From: Paenibacillus koleovorans NBRC 103111 | GTDB taxonomy: Bacteria; Bacillota; Bacilli; Paenibacillales; NBRC-103111 | Length of the DNA stretch: 64,000 bases | Direction: 5' to 3' | NCBI RefSeq assembly: GCF_004000845.1 | Contig: NZ_BIMA01000010.1 | Location: forward strand, 1 to 64,000 | Shown here: positions 16,233-26,241 of the stretch, one piece after another | How positions within the stretch are numbered: position 1 is the first letter of the stretch | Layout of the letters: the number at the start of each line of letters is the position of its first letter | Translations under genes and position numbers: made by a program | The notes under the pieces: generated by a model | The model's database searches: none | What the model saw: the letters and a program-made list of their open reading frames with translations, nothing else | Told to the model about the DNA's origin: nothing

Positions 16233-19208
16233 ATGGAGGTGAACATTCGACTGTTGCCCAAATGGGGCGGTCTTGCGCTGATAATAAGCATCGGGCTGCT
16301 CGTACAGACGGCATCGGCGGCGCTGCCGTCGGCGCCGGACCGGCAAGCCGCTTCTGCGCAGCAGGCAACCGGCGGGCTGACGACGAGCGCGCCGACCGCC
16401 GCTAGCGTGGAGCCGAGCTATAGCGAGAGGCTGGCGGCTTGGACGGCGCAGGGAGTGGGGAGCGCACGCAGTGCGCTGCCTGTCGGAATCGGCAAACCTT
16501 CCCGGATTTCCGATCCGACCCAGCTCAAGCTCGGCGAGTATGCGGGACGCAAGGACGTACTGATCTGGAATTCGGCGCGTAAGGAAGAAGCGGCCTATGA
16601 AGTAGACATTCCGGAGAATGCTCTGTATGAAATTCATGTGACTTATCGCACGCTGGACGATCACGGAGGGACGGCGCCCATTCTATGGGACGTATCGCTG
16701 GACGGCAGCCGGCCGTTCGCGGAAGCGTCCTCCGTCGCGCTGTACCGGACTTGGCAAGACACGAGGCCGATCGTGACGAATAACGACGGCGATCAGATTC
16801 GACCGAGATCGAATGAAACGGGGGAGTGGTATACAAAGCCGCTCGTCGACTCGACGGGGGCGCATGTATTGCCGCTGCAATGGTATTTGTCCAAAGGCAA
16901 GCACACGTTGGTTTTCTCCGGATATGACGGCATTGCCGTAAGCGGCATTGTCTTGACGCCGCCCGAGCAGCAGCCTCCCGCGTATCGGGATGCGGCCCGC
17001 GGGCAGGGACAGTCGCAGCCGGTGCAGGCTCCGGTGCAGACGCTTCAGGCGGAGGATTTCCTACACAAGAACGATACGTCGATCAAGCTGTTCTCCGACC
17101 GCAATCCGCGCAGCGTACCGCGCGCCAAGGGCCGCATTACGTACAACACGGTCGGGGGAGCGCGCTGGGCCGAGCAAAACCAGGAGATCACCTGGTCGTT
17201 CGAGGTGTCCGAGAGCGGAAGGTATTCGCTTGGCTTCCGCGCCTTGCAAAATGTCTTAGCTCAGAAAACGAGCTTCCGTACGGTGAGAATCGACGGAGAA
17301 ATTCCGTTCCGTGAATTTCTCGCGTACGGATTTCCTTACTCCGCCCGCTGGAAGGGGAGAGTGTTGGCCGACAACGCAATAGGCAAGCCGTATGAAATCT
17401 ACTTGGAGAAAGGCCGCCACACCGTGTCGCTCGCGGTTACGCATGAGCCAGTCGCCCCTATCATTGCGACCATCCGCACGCTGTCGCAGGAGCTGGATCG
17501 GATCGACTGGGAGCTGCGCGGGCTGGTCGGCGCGGTGATCGATCGCAACCGGACATGGGATATGGCCCGCGATTACCCCGGCATGTCGGACCGGCTGACG
17601 GATCTCGCCGCGAGACTGGAGCAGCTCGCCGACCGGGCGGTCGCCGTCAATGGCGGCAAGGATTCGGTCAGCCAAGGGCTCGTCACGGCCGGGCAGGATC
17701 TTCGTTCGATCGCGCGCAAGACGGAGGAGATTCCGTACCACGCGGCCGAGATCGCGGCGATTCGCGAGCGGCTCAGTCTGTTCATCGAATCGCTGCTGAA
17801 GCAGCCGCTCCAGCTCGACGAGCTGTACATCGCGCCGGCGGGAGGATCGTTCCCGCGGATGGAAGCGTCGCTCTGGAGCCGGATTTGGGGCGGTCTCGCC
17901 AACTTCGTCTATTCGTTCGACAGCCGGGACAGCATTACGGAGCTGAGCGACGACAAGCTGAACATCTGGGTGCAGCGCGGCCGCGATTACGTGGACCAGC
18001 TCCAGCAGCTGGCCGACGAGGCGTTCACGCCGGTGACCGGCATTCCGGTCAAGGTCAACCTGCTCGCCAATCCGGAGCTGCTGCTGATGTCCAATGCCGC
18101 CGGCGTTCAGCCGGACATCGCGCTGGGGCTGACGCAGGACTTGCCGGTCGATCTGGCGATCCGAGGCAGCGTGCACAACTTGGCGGCGTTCGCGGACTTC
18201 CGCGAGCTGTACGACAAGTTTAGTCCCGGCTCGTGGCTGCCGTTGCATTACGACGGCGGGTATTACGGGCTGCCGGAGACGCAATCGTTCCAAGTGCTGT
18301 TCTACCGGAAGGACATTCTGGAGCGTCTCAAGCTGCGCGTGCCGCAAACTTGGGACGACGTCTACGACATTTTGCCGACGCTGCAGCAGAACAGCATGAA
18401 TTTCTATGTCAATCCGCTGCAATTTTCCCAGTATTTCTATCAGAACCATATCGACTTCTACGATAAGGACGGTCTGCATACCGAGCTCGACCAGCCGGCC
18501 GCGTTCCGGGCGTTCAAGCAGTGGACCGATCTGTTCAATACGTACGCGATCGAGCGGGAGGTCCCGAGCTTCTATCAGCATTTCCGCGACGGAACGATGC
18601 CGATCGGCATTTCCGACTACAACATGTACATGCAGCTGTCCGCTGCGGCGCCCGAGCTGAACGACCGTTGGAAAATCGCGCTGATGCCCGGCACCAAGCA
18701 GACAGACGGCACGATCAGCCGCTGGGCGGGAGGCGGGCAGCGCACCGGCGTCATCTTCGAGCGTTCCAATAAGAAGGAGCAGGCTTGGACGTTTCTGAAA
18801 TGGTGGCTGTCGGCCGATGTCCAGCAGCAGTACGGAGCCGATCTCGAGGCGGTCAACGGCATCGCGTTTCGTTGGAACACCTCCAATGTCGAGGCGTTCC
18901 TCCGGCTGCCGTGGAGAAAAGAAGACGCCGCCGTCATCCTCGAGCAGTGGCGCTGGTACAAAGACATTCCGAACGTGCCCGGCGGGTACTTCCTGGAACG
19001 GGAAGTGAGTAACGCCTGGATTCGGACGGTAGTAAGCAAGGTGAATTACCGGTCCTCGCTCGAGCAGGCGGTGCGCGACATCGACCGGGAGCTCAGGCGC
19101 AAGCAGGAGGAGTTCGGGTTCGTCGATGCGGCCGGCAACCGGCTGAAGAGCCTGAATATCCCGGTCGTGAACGAGCCGTGGGAAGGGATGGACCGCTATG
19201 TGGACTAG
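16233..19208 (+). CDS. Large solute-binding protein with N-terminal carbohydrate-binding-like modules
   Basis: About 991 residues, twice the usual size of a binding protein. A signal peptide (LALIISIGLLVQTASA) has no lipobox Cys. Two beta-sandwich stretches follow, near residues 85-240 and 270-410; both contain an YEIHVTYRT- or YSLGFRA-type strand and end with KGKHTLVFSGYD or KGRHTVSLAV, resembling CBM6/CBM35-like modules. A helical linker (about 420-560) leads to a CUT1 binding-protein domain from about 570 on (YYGLPETQSFQVLFYRKD, FKQWTDLF). The ATG at 16233 is preceded by GGAGGAAAGGGG. Its 3' end overlaps the permease gene by 11 bases. Binding of a large glycoside is inferred from the extra modules. 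Confidence 0.8.
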   Translation: MEVNIRLLPKWGGLALIISIGLLVQTASAALPSAPDRQAASAQQATGGLTTSAPTAASVEPSYSERLAAWTAQGVGSARSALPVGIGKPSRISDPTQLKLGEYAGRKDVLIWNSARKEEAAYEVDIPENALYEIHVTYRTLDDHGGTAPILWDVSLDGSRPFAEASSVALYRTWQDTRPIVTNNDGDQIRPRSNETGEWYTKPLVDSTGAHVLPLQWYLSKGKHTLVFSGYDGIAVSGIVLTPPEQQPPAYRDAARGQGQSQPVQAPVQTLQAEDFLHKNDTSIKLFSDRNPRSVPRAKGRITYNTVGGARWAEQNQEITWSFEVSESGRYSLGFRALQNVLAQKTSFRTVRIDGEIPFREFLAYGFPYSARWKGRVLADNAIGKPYEIYLEKGRHTVSLAVTHEPVAPIIATIRTLSQELDRIDWELRGLVGAVIDRNRTWDMARDYPGMSDRLTDLAARLEQLADRAVAVNGGKDSVSQGLVTAGQDLRSIARKTEEIPYHAAEIAAIRERLSLFIESLLKQPLQLDELYIAPAGGSFPRMEASLWSRIWGGLANFVYSFDSRDSITELSDDKLNIWVQRGRDYVDQLQQLADEAFTPVTGIPVKVNLLANPELLLMSNAAGVQPDIALGLTQDLPVDLAIRGSVHNLAAFADFRELYDKFSPGSWLPLHYDGGYYGLPETQSFQVLFYRKDILERLKLRVPQTWDDVYDILPTLQQNSMNFYVNPLQFSQYFYQNHIDFYDKDGLHTELDQPAAFRAFKQWTDLFNTYAIEREVPSFYQHFRDGTMPIGISDYNMYMQLSAAAPELNDRWKIALMPGTKQTDGTISRWAGGGQRTGVIFERSNKKEQAWTFLKWWLSADVQQQYGADLEAVNGIAFRWNTSNVEAFLRLPWRKEDAAVILEQWRWYKDIPNVPGGYFLEREVSNAWIRTVVSKVNYRSSLEQAVRDIDRELRRKQEEFGFVDAAGNRLKSLNIPVVNEPWEGMDRYVD

Positions 19209-20097
19209 AGTATGGTCGGCCCGAACCTCGTACTTGTTCATCGCCCCCTTCATGTTATGCTTCATCGCTTTCATCGTCTTGCCGGTATTGGCGGCGATCG
19301 CGCTCAGCTTCACGTACTACAACGCGATCGAGCCGCCTCGGCTGATCGGCTGGAGCAACTTTCAATATTTGATCTCGCAAGACTTTCTGTTCCTGAAATA
19401 TGCGCTGCCGAACACGTTCAAGTTCGCGATCATCGTCGGTCCGGGCGGGTATGCCGCAGCTTTCATCCTGGCTTGGCTCATCTCGCTGCTCGGTCCCCGG
19501 CTGCGCAAATGGGTGGCGCTGGCGATGTACACGCCGTCGCTCACGATCGGCATCGCGATGACGATCATCTGGCTGCCGATGCTGTCCGGGGACCGGATCG
19601 GCTACTTGAACAGCTTCCTGCTGGAGCGGGGACTGATCGACGTGCCGAAGCTGTGGGTGACCGATCCGCTGCTGCTGATGGATTCGATGATCGCGGTGAC
19701 GCTCTGGTCGAGCATGGGCATCGGCTTCCTGGCGATGCTGGCCGGCATTCTGAACGTCGATCCGATTCTGTACGAGGCCGGCCGCATCGACGGCATCCGC
19801 AGCCGGCTGCAGGAGGTGTGGTACATCACCATCCCCTCGATGAAGCCGCAGATGCTGTTCGGCGCGGTGATGGCGATCGTCACGACATTCAAGACGGGAG
19901 CGATCGGGGTTGAGCTCTCGGGCAAAAATCCGACCCCGGAGTACGCCGGCCATCTGATCGTCAACCATATTCAGGATTACGGCTTCATTCGTTTCGAGAT
20001 GGGCTATGCGGCTGCCATATCGGTGTTCCTGCTGCTCCTGATGTACGGCTCCAACAAGCTCAGCTGGCGGCTCTTCGGCAGCAGGGAGGATTCCTAA
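19198..20097 (+). CDS. Sugar ABC transporter permease (MalF-like), pair 1
   Basis: A 299-residue binding-protein-dependent permease with six predicted membrane helices and the cytoplasmic EAA loop (EAGRIDGIRSRLQEVWYITIP, about residues 196-216) that contacts the ATPase. It starts inside the end of the large binding-protein gene and is followed by a second permease gene after one base. Together they form the pore of the first importer in the locus. Confidence 0.88.
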   Translation: MWTRVWSARTSYLFIAPFMLCFIAFIVLPVLAAIALSFTYYNAIEPPRLIGWSNFQYLISQDFLFLKYALPNTFKFAIIVGPGGYAAAFILAWLISLLGPRLRKWVALAMYTPSLTIGIAMTIIWLPMLSGDRIGYLNSFLLERGLIDVPKLWVTDPLLLMDSMIAVTLWSSMGIGFLAMLAGILNVDPILYEAGRIDGIRSRLQEVWYITIPSMKPQMLFGAVMAIVTTFKTGAIGVELSGKNPTPEYAGHLIVNHIQDYGFIRFEMGYAAAISVFLLLLMYGSNKLSWRLFGSREDS

Positions 20098-20098
20098 C

Positions 20099-20947
20099 AT
20101 GATCAAGTCCAAAACGGTCGGAAGAGCGCTGTTCGTCGCCTTGATGCTGACCTTCGCCGGTCTCATGCTGCTGCCGATCGTGTACGTGTTCAACCATGCG
20201 TTCAAGCCTTATCACGAGCTGTTCGTCTATCCGCCGAATTTTCTCGTCCGCGAGCCGACCGTGCAAAATTTCATCGAGCTGCTGTGGATCACGTCCAATT
20301 CGGTCATTCCGTTATCGCGCTATTTGTTCAACAGCCTGTTCATCTCGGCGGTCACCGTAGCGGCAGTCACCCTGGCCAGTGCGATGTGCGCCTATGCGCT
20401 CGCCAAACATGAGTTTCCCGGGCGGACCTTCCTCTTCTCCTCGGTTGTGCTCATGCTGATGTTCGCGCCTGAGGTGGTGCAAATTCCGCGCTACTTGGTC
20501 GTCAGCCAGCTCGGTCTGATGAATACGTACTGGGGGCATGTGCTGCCAATGGTCGCTCTGCCGGTAGGGGTGTTCCTGCTCAAGCAGTTCATGGAGCAAA
20601 TCCCTCCCGCGCTGCTCGAGTCGGGCCGAATCGACGGCGCGAACGAGCTGACGCTGCTCCTGCGCATCGTTATTCCGCTCAGCATGCCCGCGGTAGCGAC
20701 GGTAGCGATTCTGGCGTTCCAGAACTCGTGGAGCAACCTGGAGACGTCGACGTTTTTCATGCAGGATGACGATATGAAGACGTTCCCTTTTTTCTTGTCC
20801 ACGCTGACGAACAACCTGGCCAATAATGTAGCGAGACAAGGGGCGGCGGCGGTGGCGGCATTGGTCATCCTCGTGCCGAACCTGATTTTCTTCGTCATCC
20901 TGCAGAGCAAAGTGGTCGATACGATGGCGCATTCCGGCATCAAATAA
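20099..20947 (+). CDS. Sugar ABC transporter permease (MalG-like), pair 1
   Basis: A 282-residue permease with six membrane helices and an EAA motif (ESGRIDGANELTLLLRIVIPL, about residues 179-199). It is the partner of the preceding MalF-like subunit. GGAGGATT lies ahead of ATG within the upstream gene end. The proposed pairing with the large binding protein rests on tight spacing. Confidence 0.88.
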   Translation: MIKSKTVGRALFVALMLTFAGLMLLPIVYVFNHAFKPYHELFVYPPNFLVREPTVQNFIELLWITSNSVIPLSRYLFNSLFISAVTVAAVTLASAMCAYALAKHEFPGRTFLFSSVVLMLMFAPEVVQIPRYLVVSQLGLMNTYWGHVLPMVALPVGVFLLKQFMEQIPPALLESGRIDGANELTLLLRIVIPLSMPAVATVAILAFQNSWSNLETSTFFMQDDDMKTFPFFLSTLTNNLANNVARQGAAAVAALVILVPNLIFFVILQSKVVDTMAHSGIK

Positions 20948-20964
20948 GCGAAGGGGGAGCTGCT

Positions 20965-23088
20965 ATGACCAGACGGCTGCGGCTGCGCTCGGCCATTCTA
21001 TTCATCCTGGCGGCACTTGGCGCCGCTTCGCTTCACCTGCCGGAAGCAAGCGCCCAGTTGCCCTACAGCACCTATTACAAAGACGGCTATGGCCGGACGG
21101 TGCAGATTCAATCGGCGTATTACCCGGACGGCGTGCTGGGACGCGAGCTGGGAACAGGCGCCGGCAGCACCGTGCCGCTCAACCAGCCGCTCGATCTGTT
21201 CGCGGACAGCCGCGATCAGCTGTATGTCGCCGACACCGGCAACAACCGCATCGTGCAGCTGGATGCCGATGGCCGGTTCATTCGAGAGATGAACGTCCGG
21301 GAGAGCCCGCTCAGCCGCCCGAGCGGTGTCTACGTGACGGACGCGGGGGACATCTACATCGCCGATACGGGCAATCACCGCGTCGTGCGGCTTGATGCCG
21401 AAGGTCGGCTCGTCCGGCAGTTCGGACGCCCCGAGTCCAGCTATTTGCCGGCATCGTTCAAGTACGAGCCGGTCAAGGTGATCGTGGATAAGCGAGGATT
21501 TCTTTACATCACGACGCTCGGAGCTTTCCAAGGGCTGCTGCAGCTCGATCCGGAGGGAGCGTTCCAGCATTTTTTCGGGGCGAATAAAGTGGCGTTCTCG
21601 CTGTTCGATTCCTTCAAGCGGCTCGTGTATACGAGGGAGATGTACAACCGGGAGCTGAGCAAGCTGCCCGGGGCTATCGTCAATGCGGCGATCGACCGCA
21701 ACGGGTTCATCTATACGGTGACGAAGGAGACGAAAGCCGATCAAGTCAAGAAGTTCAATATCGCCGGGCTGAATCAATTGGAAAATCGCGGCGAGTTCGC
21801 ATCCTCTTCCGGAGGCAAATCGAAATCGTTCGGGGAAACGGCATGGGGCCGGTCCTCCGATCCGCAGCTGCAGGACATCACGATCGACTCGCATGGCAAC
21901 ATGACGGTGATCGATGCGGTCCATCCGACGGTCAGCCAATACGACGAGAACGGCAATCTGCTGCTGTTCTGGAGCGGCGGCGAATATGCGGGCACATCCA
22001 AGCTCGGGCTCGTGAAGGCCGCGTCGGCGATCGAGACGGCCTCGGATGGCCGGCTGCTCATCCTGGACAGCGAGAACAGCTTGATTCAACGGTTCCGGCT
22101 GACGGAGTTCGGCCGTCTGGTGCACGAGGCGAACAAGCTGACCCAGGAGGGCCGTTACGAAGAGAGCGAGCCGCTGTGGCGGGAGGTGTATCGGCTCGAC
22201 GCCTATTACACGCCGGCGCTGGTCGGTCTGGCCAAAGCCGCGTTCAAGAAGGAGCAGTACGAGCTGGCGGAAGAGCTGTTCTTCAAGGCAGGGGTGAACC
22301 AAGGTTACTCGGATGCGTTCTGGCATAATCGGCTCGTTTGGTTCCAGGAACACTTCGCGCTGCTGATGAATGTGGCGGCGGCTCTCGTCATCGCGGCCAT
22401 GCTGGCCGACCGGCTATCTCGCAAGAGGGCATGGCGGGATCGGCTGCGGAGCGCGTTGCAGGCGCGGCGGGAGCTGCCTCTACAACTGCTGCATGTAAGG
22501 CGGCTCATCGCGCAACCGATCGACGGCTATCATGCGATTCGGTACGAGGCCAAGGCAGGTACGGCGAGCAGCCTGATCATGCTGGGGCTCGCGATATCAG
22601 CGTATGCCGCCATCTTGGCCGGCACGAGCTTCGTCTTCAATCCGGCCATTTACACCGGGGTACGGCTCGGAGCGTCCATCATTCCTTTTGTCGCCGTATG
22701 GGGCGGCTGGGTCGTGTCCCACTACTTGGTCAGCTCGCTCATGCGAGGGGAGGGACGTCTGCGTGACGTATTCCAAGGGAGCTCCTATGCTCTATTTCCG
22801 ATTATTCTCATAGGAATACCCGTAACTTTACTTTCCCAAGTATTCACCACGAGCGAGCAATCGATATTCGGCTTACTCCAGCTGTTCCTGATCGTCTGGA
22901 CCGCGCTGCAATTTTTCTGGATGGTGCAGGGCATTCAAAATTACAGCGTGGGAGAAGCGATCCTGAACATAATTCTGTCCCTGCTCGCCTTGGCGATCAT
23001 CGCGGTGCTGATCTTCATCTTCTTCAGCTTAAGCGGCGAATTGATCGATTTCATCTATTCCATATACCAGGAGGTGGTGATCCGATGA
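20965..23088 (+). CDS. NHL-repeat / TPR / Yip1-like membrane protein
   Basis: A 707-residue fusion. A signal peptide (residues 1-30, ending ASA) leads into an extracytoplasmic NHL beta-propeller (about 60-390) with repeated LYVADTGNNRIVQLD-like blades. A TPR-like helical part follows (about 395-455, LTQEGRYEESEPLWREVYRLD). After one transmembrane helix (about 468-485) come a basic cytoplasmic stretch and a five-helix Yip1-like membrane domain (about 520-700). NHL propellers bind peptides or glycans in other proteins; the Yip1 role in bacteria is unknown. It overlaps the start of the next gene by four bases. It may scaffold the importer and the anchored barrel enzyme, which is inference. Confidence 0.75.
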   Translation: MTRRLRLRSAILFILAALGAASLHLPEASAQLPYSTYYKDGYGRTVQIQSAYYPDGVLGRELGTGAGSTVPLNQPLDLFADSRDQLYVADTGNNRIVQLDADGRFIREMNVRESPLSRPSGVYVTDAGDIYIADTGNHRVVRLDAEGRLVRQFGRPESSYLPASFKYEPVKVIVDKRGFLYITTLGAFQGLLQLDPEGAFQHFFGANKVAFSLFDSFKRLVYTREMYNRELSKLPGAIVNAAIDRNGFIYTVTKETKADQVKKFNIAGLNQLENRGEFASSSGGKSKSFGETAWGRSSDPQLQDITIDSHGNMTVIDAVHPTVSQYDENGNLLLFWSGGEYAGTSKLGLVKAASAIETASDGRLLILDSENSLIQRFRLTEFGRLVHEANKLTQEGRYEESEPLWREVYRLDAYYTPALVGLAKAAFKKEQYELAEELFFKAGVNQGYSDAFWHNRLVWFQEHFALLMNVAAALVIAAMLADRLSRKRAWRDRLRSALQARRELPLQLLHVRRLIAQPIDGYHAIRYEAKAGTASSLIMLGLAISAYAAILAGTSFVFNPAIYTGVRLGASIIPFVAVWGGWVVSHYLVSSLMRGEGRLRDVFQGSSYALFPIILIGIPVTLLSQVFTTSEQSIFGLLQLFLIVWTALQFFWMVQGIQNYSVGEAILNIILSLLALAIIAVLIFIFFSLSGELIDFIYSIYQEVVIR

Positions 23089-25358
23089 AAAGCATTCGTT
23101 GGCGCAACATTCGCATCCTCTCATCGGTCGTCCTCGTCCTGGCGGCTCTCGTCTGGATCGGGCTCCAGCTGGAGACGTGGAAGAAGCTCGGCTCGATTCG
23201 AGGAGGAACGGCGCGGGCGGCGCTTGTGCTGACCGATCCGGCCCGCGCACCAGCGCTGAAGGCGGAGCTGCCTGCGGAAGACCGCTTCCGGCCGGTGGCG
23301 GAGTCGGCGTCGCTACGGCTGCTCGCGGACCCGGTTACCGCGCATTTCCAAGTGGTCAGCAAATCATCGGGCCAAGTGTGGCGCTCCTACCCCGATCCGC
23401 AGGCGTGGGCGGGAGAGAAGATCGCCGGCGCCTGGAGGAACAATCTGCTGTCGCCGATCATCGTGGAGTATGTGAACTTGGCTAACTACAAGTCGACGTC
23501 CAAGGTAGCCGGCTTGATCGATGAGGCGGGGTTTCTCGAGCAGTATCAGACGACCGCAGACGGCTTCACCGTCACCTTCGTCCTGCCTAAGGGGCAGTTC
23601 AAAATCCCGATTCGCGTAACCTTGAAGGACGATTATGTGGAGACGACGATTCTGGACGGCGGCATCGTGGAAGGGGCGCTCAGCCTGCTGAACGCCAAGC
23701 TGTATCCGTTGTTCGGCAGCCAAGCCTCCGCCGGGCAGGATGGCTATCTCTTCGTACCCGACGGACCAGGTGCGCTCATCCGGTTCAAGACCGACCGGAT
23801 TATGCCGCTCTTGACTTATAATCACAGCATTTATGGACAGGATCCTGCGTTCTTCCGGGAGGATACGGGCCGGCAACGCATCGCGCTTCCCGTATTCGGG
23901 CTGAAATCCGGCGCACAAGCGTTTCTCGCCGTAGTCGGACCGGGGGAGGCTTTCGCGAATGTGTTCGCAGCCCCGTCGGGCTCGATCGGCCAGTCCAATT
24001 GGATCACGGCGGAATGGCAGTACCGTAAGCGGTTTTTCCAGAGTGTGAGCAAAAGTACGGACCAAGGCTTCTTTACTTACAGCGGAGAGCGATTCACGGC
24101 ACCGGAACGGACGATCCGCTACTACTTGCTCGGATCGAATGCCGGCGATTATGCGGGGATGGCCGCGGCTTACCGCTCCCATCTCCAGAGGGAGGGCGAG
24201 CTGAAGCGGCTGGAGGGCACAAAGCCCGACATACCGCTGTACATCGACTTGATCGGCGGAGACATCGAGAAAGGGCTGGTGATAGATTCGTACATCTCGG
24301 CGACTCCCGCATCGGACGCCATCACACTGCTCCAGGATGTGCATAACACGGGCGTTCGCCAAGTGAAGGTACAATTTGCCGGCTGGCAGCAGGACGGGTA
24401 CAGCACCCATGGCGGCTACTTCCCGGTTGAATCGAAGCTGGGCGGCAATGCGGGGATGAAGAGGTTCATCGATTTAGCCCATGGATTAGGCGTTCCGGTG
24501 TATTTGTCGGCGAACTACACGCTCAACACGAACGGGGATGACGGCTTCTGGTCGAGGCGCGACGGGCTGCGGGATTTGGCCGGCAATGTGCTGCAGGCGC
24601 AGACGGGGTGGAGAGAGGACCCCGGTACAATGGTCAGCCCGAAGTTTTACAAGAAGGTGATCCAATCGGACTTGCCGGAGTACAAGAAGCTGGGAGCCGA
24701 CGGGATCTACTATGAAGACGGAATCGGGGCGCTGCTTCCTACCGATTTCAATTCGAAGTACTTGAGCAGCCGAGCCGATGTGATCGCGGTGCAGCGGGAT
24801 TTGATTCGCGAGACGGCCGACGCGTTGGGCGGGGTTGCGGCGGGCAATGCCAACGCCTACGCCTGGAAGGGGCTAAGCCACCTGCACCGGCTGACGGACG
24901 ACTACTCCTACGATATTTTCGTCGACGAGGCGATCCCGTTCGCCCAGATCGTGCTGCATGGCTCCTTGACCTATACGTCCGAATGGTCCAACATGCGCAG
25001 CGAGTCGCGCGCCGACTTCTTGCGAAGCATCGAATACGGAGCGTATCCGGCTTATGTGTTTTCGGCCTCCTCCTCCGACAAGCTGAGGCGAGCTTACACC
25101 GTATGGCAGTACAGCCTAAACTACAAGGACTGGCTGCCGTCGATCAAGCAGGAATACGAACGGGCCAACGAAGCGCTTGGAGCGGTTCAGGCCAAATGGA
25201 TCGTCGGCCACCGGACGCTTGCGCCCGGGGTCAAACAAACGGAGTATGAGGGCGGCTACAAGATCATCGTCAATTATAACCGGACGGAGTATGCCGCGGG
25301 CTCGCTGCGGGTGCCGGCGCAAGATTTCGCCGTCGTGAAGGGAGGGGCCTCACCATGA
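23085..25358 (+). CDS. Membrane-anchored DUF5696-like TIM-barrel protein, putative glycosidase
   Basis: A 757-residue protein with an N-terminal anchor (about 11-28, ILSSVVLVLAALVWIGLQL). A beta-rich domain (about 70-360) precedes a TIM-barrel-like domain (about 370-650) with strands such as VRQVKVQFAGWQQDGYSTHG, VPVYLSANYTLN and KKLGADGIYYEDGIG, typical of glycoside hydrolases. Acidic residues at strand ends (QDG, YYEDG) are candidate catalytic residues. I believe this is the DUF5696 family found in Paenibacillus, from memory only. Its chemistry is not known to me. It overlaps both neighbours by four bases inside the sugar importer operon, so extracellular cleavage of the transported glycoside is a reasonable guess. 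Confidence 0.68.
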   Translation: MKSIRWRNIRILSSVVLVLAALVWIGLQLETWKKLGSIRGGTARAALVLTDPARAPALKAELPAEDRFRPVAESASLRLLADPVTAHFQVVSKSSGQVWRSYPDPQAWAGEKIAGAWRNNLLSPIIVEYVNLANYKSTSKVAGLIDEAGFLEQYQTTADGFTVTFVLPKGQFKIPIRVTLKDDYVETTILDGGIVEGALSLLNAKLYPLFGSQASAGQDGYLFVPDGPGALIRFKTDRIMPLLTYNHSIYGQDPAFFREDTGRQRIALPVFGLKSGAQAFLAVVGPGEAFANVFAAPSGSIGQSNWITAEWQYRKRFFQSVSKSTDQGFFTYSGERFTAPERTIRYYLLGSNAGDYAGMAAAYRSHLQREGELKRLEGTKPDIPLYIDLIGGDIEKGLVIDSYISATPASDAITLLQDVHNTGVRQVKVQFAGWQQDGYSTHGGYFPVESKLGGNAGMKRFIDLAHGLGVPVYLSANYTLNTNGDDGFWSRRDGLRDLAGNVLQAQTGWREDPGTMVSPKFYKKVIQSDLPEYKKLGADGIYYEDGIGALLPTDFNSKYLSSRADVIAVQRDLIRETADALGGVAAGNANAYAWKGLSHLHRLTDDYSYDIFVDEAIPFAQIVLHGSLTYTSEWSNMRSESRADFLRSIEYGAYPAYVFSASSSDKLRRAYTVWQYSLNYKDWLPSIKQEYERANEALGAVQAKWIVGHRTLAPGVKQTEYEGGYKIIVNYNRTEYAAGSLRVPAQDFAVVKGGASP

Positions 25359-26224
25359 TCAGCCGAGGAAGATTAAGCGCGACCGCGCTGCGCAAAATCG
25401 AAGGCTCCCTGTTCATCGCACCGTGGATATTCGGCTTCTTCGCTTTCCTGGCATTTCCGCTAGGCTACTCGCTCTATATGAGCTTCCACCAGGTTCGCAT
25501 TACGGTGAAATCGGTCGTATATACGTTCATCGGGTTCAAGAACTACAAGGAAATATTGGTTTCGAACGGCAGCCTGCTGTATGAAGACCTCCTGCCGTTT
25601 CTGAGGGAGTCGGCGATCATGATCCCGATCATTCTCGTCTTCTCGCTGCTAGTGGCGATCCTGCTGAATCTGAAGTTTCCCGGGCGCACGCTGTTCCGGA
25701 TCATTTTCTTCCTGCCGGTCATCTTCTCGTCCGGACAAATCGTCCAGGAGTTCATCAATCAAGGAGAAGGCTCGCTAAGTGTGCTGGAATCGCTGAACAT
25801 CGACGCTTATCTGCAGGAATATGTGCCGGCCTCCTGGGCTGAACCGATTCAGAAGGTGATGGGCTCGTTCGTCTTGATTCTCTGGTATTCGGGAGTGCAG
25901 ATCCTGATCTTCCTGGCCGGACGCCAGACGCTGCCGGCATCGATGTACGAGGCTTCGCGCATCGACGGCTCCGGGCCGTGGAACACGTTCTGGAAGCTGA
26001 CGCTGCCGGGACTCGTGCCTTACATTTTCCTCAATCTGATGTATACCCTTGTGGATCTGTTCACGTTCCCGTCCAATCCGATCGTCAGCAAGGTCAATAC
26101 GACCAATTACGGCAGCTCGAGCGCGCTCGCCTGGATCTATTTCACGATTATTCTGGTGTTCGTCGGGGCGGCGATCCTGCTGTACAACCGAGTGGACCGG
26201 GCGCTGGCCGGCAGCCGCAAATGA
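25355..26224 (+). CDS. Sugar ABC transporter permease (MalF-like), pair 2
   Basis: A 289-residue permease with six membrane helices and an EAA loop (EASRIDGSGPWNTFWKLTLP, about residues 199-218). A GGAGGGG ribosome site lies in the end of the upstream gene. It forms the second permease pair of the locus with the next gene. Confidence 0.88.
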   Translation: MISRGRLSATALRKIEGSLFIAPWIFGFFAFLAFPLGYSLYMSFHQVRITVKSVVYTFIGFKNYKEILVSNGSLLYEDLLPFLRESAIMIPIILVFSLLVAILLNLKFPGRTLFRIIFFLPVIFSSGQIVQEFINQGEGSLSVLESLNIDAYLQEYVPASWAEPIQKVMGSFVLILWYSGVQILIFLAGRQTLPASMYEASRIDGSGPWNTFWKLTLPGLVPYIFLNLMYTLVDLFTFPSNPIVSKVNTTNYGSSSALAWIYFTIILVFVGAAILLYNRVDRALAGSRK

Positions 26225-26241
26225 AAGGAGGCAGCAACGCC

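Noticed and set aside
17256-19313. Long minus-strand frame (685 codons) opposite the large binding protein
   Set aside because: It is an Arg/Pro/Gln-rich shadow frame caused by high GC; the plus strand has signal peptide, domains and operon spacing.
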